A DNA stretch of 64,000 bases from Rhodobacteraceae bacterium UBA6213 (GTDB lineage: Bacteria > Pseudomonadota > Alphaproteobacteria > Rhodobacterales > Rhodobacteraceae): assembly GCA_002421605.1 (NCBI GenBank), contig DISJ01000020.1:372684-436683 (forward strand), read 5' to 3'. The notes under the pieces were generated by a model. The model did no database searches. It was not told where the DNA came from and worked only from the letters and a program-made list of their open reading frames with translations. Shown here piece after piece: positions 59,484-64,000 of the stretch (positions are counted from its first letter, which is position 1; each line of letters starts with the position of its first letter). A program made the translations under genes and the position numbers.

Positions 59484-60463
59484 GCCGCAACTCTTTCGCC
59501 CGATGCGAAGGCGGCGCGGATCAGGGCAAGAGTCGCCGCCGGGGTGTCGGCCAGCATCATCTCGTGGCGCAAGGGTGCCTGCGCTGCCTCAGCATACCAG
59601 CTAAGATGCTTGCGCGCGTGGCGGCGCCCAACCTCGACCCCATAGAAGTTTAACATCGCCTCGTAATGTTCAGAAATCATATCCGAAAGCGCCTCGCCTT
59701 CTGGCGGATTTGGCGCGGCCCCCCGGCCAAGCGCATGTGCGATTTCAGCCAGCACCCAAGGCCGCCCGCGCGCACCGCGACCAACCATCACCGCATCCGC
59801 CCCCGAGGCGGCAAGCGCGGCGCGGGCGGTTGCCGCATCGACGATATCGCCATTGGCCACCACCGGCACCGAAACCGCCGCCTTGACCGGGGCAATCGCC
59901 GCCCAGTCAGCCGCGCCTGTGTAAAACTGCATCCGGGTGCGACCATGCACACAGATCATCGCCACCCCGGCCGCTTCGGCGCTGCGCGCAATATCGGGTG
60001 CGTTCAGGCTACCTTCATCCCATCCAAGCCTCATTTTCAGCGTGACGGGTACAGAAACCGCCGCCACCACCGCCTCGATCAGCCGCAGCGCATGGTCTGG
60101 CACGCGCATCAGCGCCGAGCCCGAAAGCCCGCCGGTCACCTTTTTTGCAGGGCAACCCATGTTGATATCGATGATCTGTGCGCCCATATCGGCCACCATC
60201 CTGGCCGCTTCGGCCATGGGTGCGGCCTGGCGGCCAGCAAGCTGCACCGACGTCATGCCTTCGCCGATCCCCAGATCGACCCGCGCTTTTGCTCGAACCG
60301 AGGGTCGCGCGGTCAGCATTTCGCCCGAGGCGACCATTTCGCTGACCACAAGCCCCGCGCCGTACCGCGCCACCAACCTGCGAAACGGCAGATCTGTGAT
60401 CCCCGCCATCGGTGCCAGAAACACCGAAGACGCAAGATCCATACCTGCCAAAGCGATTCCCAA
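59480..60463 (-). CDS. dusB: tRNA-dihydrouridine synthase DusB (NifR3)
   Basis: A 327-residue flavoenzyme that reduces specific tRNA uridines. Features are FLAPMAGITDLPFRRL near residues 16-31 with FMN-binding residues, INMGCPAKKVTGGLSGSALM near 99-118 with the catalytic Cys, KMRLGWDEG near 142-150, ICVHGRTRMQFYTGAADW near 170-187 and VVANGDIVDAAT and MVGRGARGRPW near 200-240. As nifR3 it heads the ntrBC operon in Rhodobacter, exactly as here. The 190-base gap to the divergent ispDF should hold its promoter. Confidence 0.97.
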   Translation of the reverse strand: MGIALAGMDLASSVFLAPMAGITDLPFRRLVARYGAGLVVSEMVASGEMLTARPSVRAKARVDLGIGEGMTSVQLAGRQAAPMAEAARMVADMGAQIIDINMGCPAKKVTGGLSGSALMRVPDHALRLIEAVVAAVSVPVTLKMRLGWDEGSLNAPDIARSAEAAGVAMICVHGRTRMQFYTGAADWAAIAPVKAAVSVPVVANGDIVDAATARAALAASGADAVMVGRGARGRPWVLAEIAHALGRGAAPNPPEGEALSDMISEHYEAMLNFYGVEVGRRHARKHLSWYAEAAQAPLRHEMMLADTPAATLALIRAAFASGERVAA

Positions 60464-60652
60464 GTGCCCAATCCTTGTGCGCTACCACTGCCAACTATCC
60501 CCGGCGGTAGCGAAGCTCAACCATAGCCGAAGCCAAAGCAGGGCAATTTGGCAGCATATGCCTATTATTTATGCACTTTGACGCGAAAATGCGCCAATTG
60601 CACACCGCACCAGCTTGGCCTAAGCAGAATTCTGGGTCAGCCGGAGGGCGGC

Positions 60653-61780
60653 ATGAAGATTGCGGCGATCATCGTGGCGGCAGGGCGCGGCACGCGTGCA
60701 GGGGCGGGCACGCCCAAACAATGGCGCGACCTTGCGGGCCGCTCGGTACTGGCGCGCAGCCTTGCTGCATTCGCCGCTTTCGACCGGGTTCTGGTGGTGT
60801 TGCACCCGGATGATATGGCCCGAGGGCTAGCCGAGTTTGGCGGTCGAGTGACGCTTGTGGCAGGTGGGGAAAGCCGCTCGCAAAGTGTAAGGAATGCGCT
60901 GGAACTGCTTGATGGATCCGGTATTTCACATGTTCTTATCCATGATGGTGCGCGCCCGCTTGTATCCGGTGCGCTGATCGCGCGGGTGCTGACGGCGCTT
61001 GATGGGGCTGCGGCCGCCGCCCCCGCGCTGGCAGTGACCGATGCGCTTTGGCGCGGTGATGCGGGGCGTGTCAGTGGCACGGTTTCACGCGAAGGGCTCT
61101 TTCGCGCGCAGACGCCGCAAGGCTTTCATTTCGACGCTATCCTTGCCGCACACCGCGCCTTTCCCGAAGGCGGCGCTGATGATGTAGAACTTGCGCGCCG
61201 CGCCGGGCTGGAAGTTGCCATCGTTTCAGGCGAAGAAGACAATCTGAAACTGACCTACGCGCAAGATTTTGCGCGGGCCGAGCAGATTTTGGGGGCGAAG
61301 ATGGATGTGCGCACGGGCAATGGCTATGATGTGCACGCATTTTGTGTGGGCGATCATGTCTGGCTTTGTGGTGTGCGGGTGGCGCACGGGCGCGGGCTGC
61401 TTGGCCATTCCGATGCCGACGTCGGCATGCATGCGCTAACCGATGCGCTATATGGCGCGCTGGCAATGGGGGATATCGGGCGCCACTTCCCCCCGTCGGA
61501 TCCGCAGTGGAAGGGCGCCGCCTCACACATATTTCTTGCCCACGCGGCGGAATTGGTGCGCACACAAGGCTACCGCATCGCCAACGTCGATGTGACGCTG
61601 GTGTGCGAGCACCCAAAGATCGGCCCGCATGCCGCTGAAATGGCACAGGTATTGGCGAAAATCTTGGGGGTGAAGGCAGGCCGTGTTTCGGTCAAGGCCA
61701 CCACTTCGGAACGTCTTGGCTTTACGGGGCGCGAAGAAGGCATCGCGGCGCTGGCCACAGCAACATTGGTATCTGCATGA
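60653..61780 (+). CDS. ispDF: Bifunctional MEP-pathway enzyme IspD/IspF
   Basis: A 375-residue fusion. Residues about 1-215 are IspD (4-diphosphocytidyl-2-C-methylerythritol synthase) with IIVAAGRGTRAGAGTPKQW near the start, HDGARPL near 98-104 and SREGLFRAQTPQGF near 143-156. Residues about 219-375 are IspF (MEcPP synthase) with GNGYDVHAF (metal-binding Asp and His), GVRVAHGRGLLGHSDADVGMHALTDAL and the closing SVKATTSERLGFTGREEGIAA. The start at 60653 follows GGAGGG; an upstream in-frame Met (60548) is not needed. Such fusions are common in alphaproteobacteria. Its stop overlaps pgpA by 4 bases. Confidence 0.97.
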   Translation: MKIAAIIVAAGRGTRAGAGTPKQWRDLAGRSVLARSLAAFAAFDRVLVVLHPDDMARGLAEFGGRVTLVAGGESRSQSVRNALELLDGSGISHVLIHDGARPLVSGALIARVLTALDGAAAAAPALAVTDALWRGDAGRVSGTVSREGLFRAQTPQGFHFDAILAAHRAFPEGGADDVELARRAGLEVAIVSGEEDNLKLTYAQDFARAEQILGAKMDVRTGNGYDVHAFCVGDHVWLCGVRVAHGRGLLGHSDADVGMHALTDALYGALAMGDIGRHFPPSDPQWKGAASHIFLAHAAELVRTQGYRIANVDVTLVCEHPKIGPHAAEMAQVLAKILGVKAGRVSVKATTSERLGFTGREEGIAALATATLVSA

Positions 61781-62271
61781 CACGTTTCATCACAACCTTC
61801 GCGTATGTCGGCCTGCTGCGCCCCGCCCCCGGCACATGGGGTTCGGCGGTGGCTGTAGCGCTGGCGATCGCCGTTGATTACCTGCTGGGTTTCTGGGTAC
61901 TGGTCGCTGCCACGGCCGGGGTGACCGCGCTTGGCTTTTGGGCCTGCGAGCTTGAATTGCGCGGCCGCCCCGGCGAAGACCCCGGCGAGATCGTGATTGA
62001 TGAGGTTGCGGGGCAGTGGATAGCACTGTTGTTCCCCGCCGCCGCCTTCTGGAATATGGGAATGCACGATTGGGCGTGGCGCGCTTACCCAGGCTGGATC
62101 GCGGCCTTTTTGTTCTTTCGCCTGTTCGATATCTGGAAACCTTGGGTCATTGGGCGCGCCGACCGGCGGGGCGATGCCGCCGGGGTGATGCTTGATGACC
62201 TTTGGGCAGGGCTGTTTGCGGGCATTGCCACGGTCATCGCAGCGGGCGTTTCGCACGGGTTATTGATGTGA
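61777..62271 (+). CDS. pgpA: Phosphatidylglycerophosphatase A
   Basis: A 164-residue membrane enzyme removing the phosphate of phosphatidylglycerol phosphate. Hallmarks are GLLRPAPGTWGSAVAVALA near residues 12-30, DPGEIVIDEVAGQWIAL near 67-83 with the acidic catalytic cluster, FLFFRLFDIWKPW near 110-122 and GVMLDDLWAGLFAG near 136-149. It overlaps ispDF and the CinA-like gene by 4 bases each, so it sits in a coupled operon common in this order. Confidence 0.96.
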   Translation: MTRFITTFAYVGLLRPAPGTWGSAVAVALAIAVDYLLGFWVLVAATAGVTALGFWACELELRGRPGEDPGEIVIDEVAGQWIALLFPAAAFWNMGMHDWAWRAYPGWIAAFLFFRLFDIWKPWVIGRADRRGDAAGVMLDDLWAGLFAGIATVIAAGVSHGLLM

Positions 62272-62738
62272 GCGCGCAGGTGCTGATTGCCGCGGCACGG
62301 CGCAAGGGCGCGCGCATTGCTACGGCCGAAAGCTGCACCGGCGGGCTGGTTGCCGCAGCGATAACCGAGGTGGCGGGCGCGTCGGACGTGTTTGATGCAG
62401 GGTTTGTGACCTACTCTGAGCCCGCCAAGATCGCCATGCTGGGCGTGCGCGCCGAAACGCTGGCACGCACCGGAGCGATCAGCCAGGAGGTTGCGCGCGA
62501 AATGGCCGAAGGTGCGCTGGCCCGTTCTGCCGCAACGCTTGCGGTGGCCATAACCGGCATTGCCGGGCCGGGTGGCGCGGAAGGCAAGCCCGAGGGGCGC
62601 GTATGCTTTGCGCTGGCACAAACGGGCCACGCGACACAGGCGAAAACAGTAGAGTTCGGGCCACAGGGGCGCGCGGCTGTGCGCGCAGCGGCCACCGCCG
62701 AGGCGCTGTTGCTGTTGCAGGCCGCACTTGATAGCTGA
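62268..62738 (+). CDS. CinA-family nicotinamide-nucleotide amidohydrolase
   Basis: A 156-residue protein equal to the C-terminal domain of CinA (PncC), which deamidates nicotinamide mononucleotide to nicotinate mononucleotide. Motifs are ATAESCTGGLVAAAITEVAGAS near residues 17-38 with the nucleophile Ser, FVTYSEPAKIAMLGV near 45-59 with the Tyr and Lys, and ITGIAGPGGAEGKPEGRVCFA near 94-114. A GTG start at 62268 is used, overlapping pgpA by 4 bases; the same organisation is standard for this small form. Confidence 0.94.
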   Translation: MSAQVLIAAARRKGARIATAESCTGGLVAAAITEVAGASDVFDAGFVTYSEPAKIAMLGVRAETLARTGAISQEVAREMAEGALARSAATLAVAITGIAGPGGAEGKPEGRVCFALAQTGHATQAKTVEFGPQGRAAVRAAATAEALLLLQAALDS

Positions 62739-62841
62739 TCGCATCCCGTTTTTTGCGGCGCGATGGCCGATACTGCATGAATCATGGCCTTAGCAGGTGA
62801 CATGCGCGGGGCTGATCTGGCCCCTGCCCCCCCGCCTGCCC

Positions 62842-64000
62842 TCAGGCCGCCAAAAGCACATCCACCTCATAGGCTTTCAGGCAGCGCCGCGCTGCGACCA
62901 ACGCACTCAGCGCCTTTGGAAAGCGCAGTTCTGGGAAGATCGCGAAAAGCTCGGCGCGCTGTGCGCCGTCCAGCCCGGTCAGCGTGCCTTGCCCCGGTTG
63001 GAAGCTTTCGGTCCACGCACTATCGGCCAGAATAATCTCGTGCGCATCGAACATCAGGTGCAGATAGGTCACGCTGTCGCACGGCGCACGCTCGATACCG
63101 GGCTGCCCGACCAAATGCAGCGCGGCGGCAAGCACTTCGGATTCGCCAAACAAAAAATCGGCGCGCGGCCCGCTTAGCAGCATTCGATGCTGGGGCGATA
63201 CGCGCAGATCGGCGGTCGGCAGCCCGTCGCCCAATGCGCCTTTGCGGATCAGCACCGGGTGCAGTGCCGGGTTTACGGCAAGATCTTGCGCGCCAAGTAC
63301 GCGCCGCCCGATCCAGCGGATGCGTTGAAAGCCGTTGTCGCGCGTTAGCACCTTTTGTCCGACGCGCAGATTTTCCACCGCAATCGGCCCGTCCTTGGTC
63401 TCGATCAACGCGCCGGGGGTGAAACAGGGCACCTGAAGGATATTCTCGATGTTCGAGAATGTCGTGGTCTCGCCGTTGGCCCAACGAATAGTGCCGTTTT
63501 CGGGGTTGGTATCGCGCAGGATTTTGGCGCGACCGTTGATGACCAGCACATCAACATCGCCATTGCCTACATCTTCGCCGCCAACGATTACATCGCCCGC
63601 GCTTTCGCCGTAGTTCAGCGTAATCGTGTCTGACCCGATGCCGCCATTGATCGTGTCTTGCCCCGCCCCCCCGTTGAGCGAGTCGTTGCCCTCGCCGCCG
63701 TCGATCAGGTCATTGCCTGCGCCGCCATAGATGGTGTCGTTGCCAGCCTCACCATAAAGCGAATCGTCGCCGCCACGGCCATCGAGATAGTCGTTTCCGG
63801 CACCCGCATAAAAGACGTTTGTGAAAGGGTCGTTCGGGTCGACCGAGAAGCCGTCGTAACCCAGAAGCGTGTCGTTATAGGCAGAGCCGATCAGCCCATC
63901 GACACCTGCAAGCGAATCGCCCGCCGCATCGCCACCGGTTCCCGTGCCCGCTGCAAGGTCAACATCAACCCCCGCGGTGGAGGCGGAATAGTCGGCATAA
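62842..64000 (-). CDS. RTX calcium-binding protein with C-terminal Hint domain (5' end outside window)
   Basis: The minus-strand frame is open from the window edge to the stop at 62842, giving the last 385 or so residues. It opens with a YSAS..GVDVDLAAGTG bridge and NDTLLGYDG, followed by RTX repeats (GAGNDYLDG, GGDDSLYG, AGNDTIYG, AGNDLIDG, EGNDSLNG). The C-terminal part (from about 63440 down) is a Hint_2-type domain: PCFTPGALIETKDGPIAVENL with the catalytic-position Cys, RVGQKVLTRDNGFQRIRWIG, then HPVLIRKGALGDGLP and RVSPQHRMLLSG. Such proteins are type I secretion clients in Rhodobacterales; the Hint domain may cleave or cross-link the protein. The exporter at 10372-13418 could serve it. 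A GTG at 63549 is inside the gene, not its start. Confidence 0.88.
   Translation of the reverse strand, partial: YADYSASTAGVDVDLAAGTGTGGDAAGDSLAGVDGLIGSAYNDTLLGYDGFSVDPNDPFTNVFYAGAGNDYLDGRGGDDSLYGEAGNDTIYGGAGNDLIDGGEGNDSLNGGAGQDTINGGIGSDTITLNYGESAGDVIVGGEDVGNGDVDVLVINGRAKILRDTNPENGTIRWANGETTTFSNIENILQVPCFTPGALIETKDGPIAVENLRVGQKVLTRDNGFQRIRWIGRRVLGAQDLAVNPALHPVLIRKGALGDGLPTADLRVSPQHRMLLSGPRADFLFGESEVLAAALHLVGQPGIERAPCDSVTYLHLMFDAHEIILADSAWTESFQPGQGTLTGLDGAQRAELFAIFPELRFPKALSALVAARRCLKAYEVDVLLAA

Noticed and set aside
1..64000. CRISPR arrays, prophage genes, rRNA genes
   Set aside because: No regularly spaced repeats, no phage structural or integrase genes and no rRNA-like stretches were seen on either strand.

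Overview
The window reads as a chromosomal segment of a GC-rich alphaproteobacterium, almost certainly Rhodobacterales (Rhodobacter/Roseobacter group). The strongest evidence is the minus-strand block dusB(nifR3)-ntrB-ntrC-ntrY-ntrX-trkA-trkH-hfq-hflX (48621-60463), which is characteristic of this order. It also carries an NtrC without the sigma54-contact loop, a fused ispDF, a TAXI-type TRAP transporter and type I-secreted RTX proteins with a Hint domain. All assignments come from reading motifs and gene order; no database search was run.

Layout. 2-4343: an operon with the end of a fused oligopeptide-type ABC ATPase, an RraA-fold protein, a gamma-glutamyltranspeptidase-family Ntn hydrolase and an N-formylglutamate amidohydrolase, apparently for uptake and breakdown of acylated or gamma-glutamyl amino compounds. 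4344-6708: gene-poor, accessory-looking stretch with an IS3-family transposase remnant, a CAT-anticodon tRNA (probably tRNA-Ile2) and a WYL-domain gene. 6709-13418: a type I secretion cassette in which a 1159-residue substrate (clan GH-A-like glycosidase head plus RTX tail with three tandem modules of about 185 residues) is followed by its ABC exporter and HlyD adaptor. 13630-16866: a MacA/MacB-like efflux system with ATPase and permease on separate genes. 16900-18337: SLAC1/TehA-type transporter with a small membrane partner. 18785-20956: a one-carbon module (PF13769-type small protein, MTHFR-like protein, methyl-THF-binding methyltransferase).

21152-28236: envelope and hypothetical genes (DUF2927-like lipoprotein, small membrane proteins, CoxE-like VWA protein, DedA, M48 protease), then a membrane alpha/beta-hydrolase translationally coupled to a cytochrome P450. 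28280-37516: housekeeping genes (M32 carboxypeptidase, ctaA, PCuAC copper chaperone, trmJ, TfoX-like, ThiE-like, tgt, a lipoprotein that may have a permuted papain fold, SufT/IscA-type Fe-S genes, tpiA). 37570-44272: TAXI-TRAP transporter with a DctB/DctD-like two-component system. 44678-48613: 3-hydroxyisobutyrate-dehydrogenase-like protein, penicillin acylase, GNAT. 48621-60463: the Ntr/Trk/Hfq block. 60653-62738: ispDF-pgpA-cinA-like operon. 62842-64000: C-terminal part of an RTX protein ending in a Hint domain, which runs off the window.

Most worth following up: the secreted RTX glycosidase with its dedicated exporter; the opening peptidase/amidohydrolase operon whose RraA-like member lacks the family Arg; three NtrC-type regulators, none with a standard GAFTGA loop; the one-carbon trio at 18785-20956; and the lipoprotein with a candidate permuted-papain His/Cys pair.
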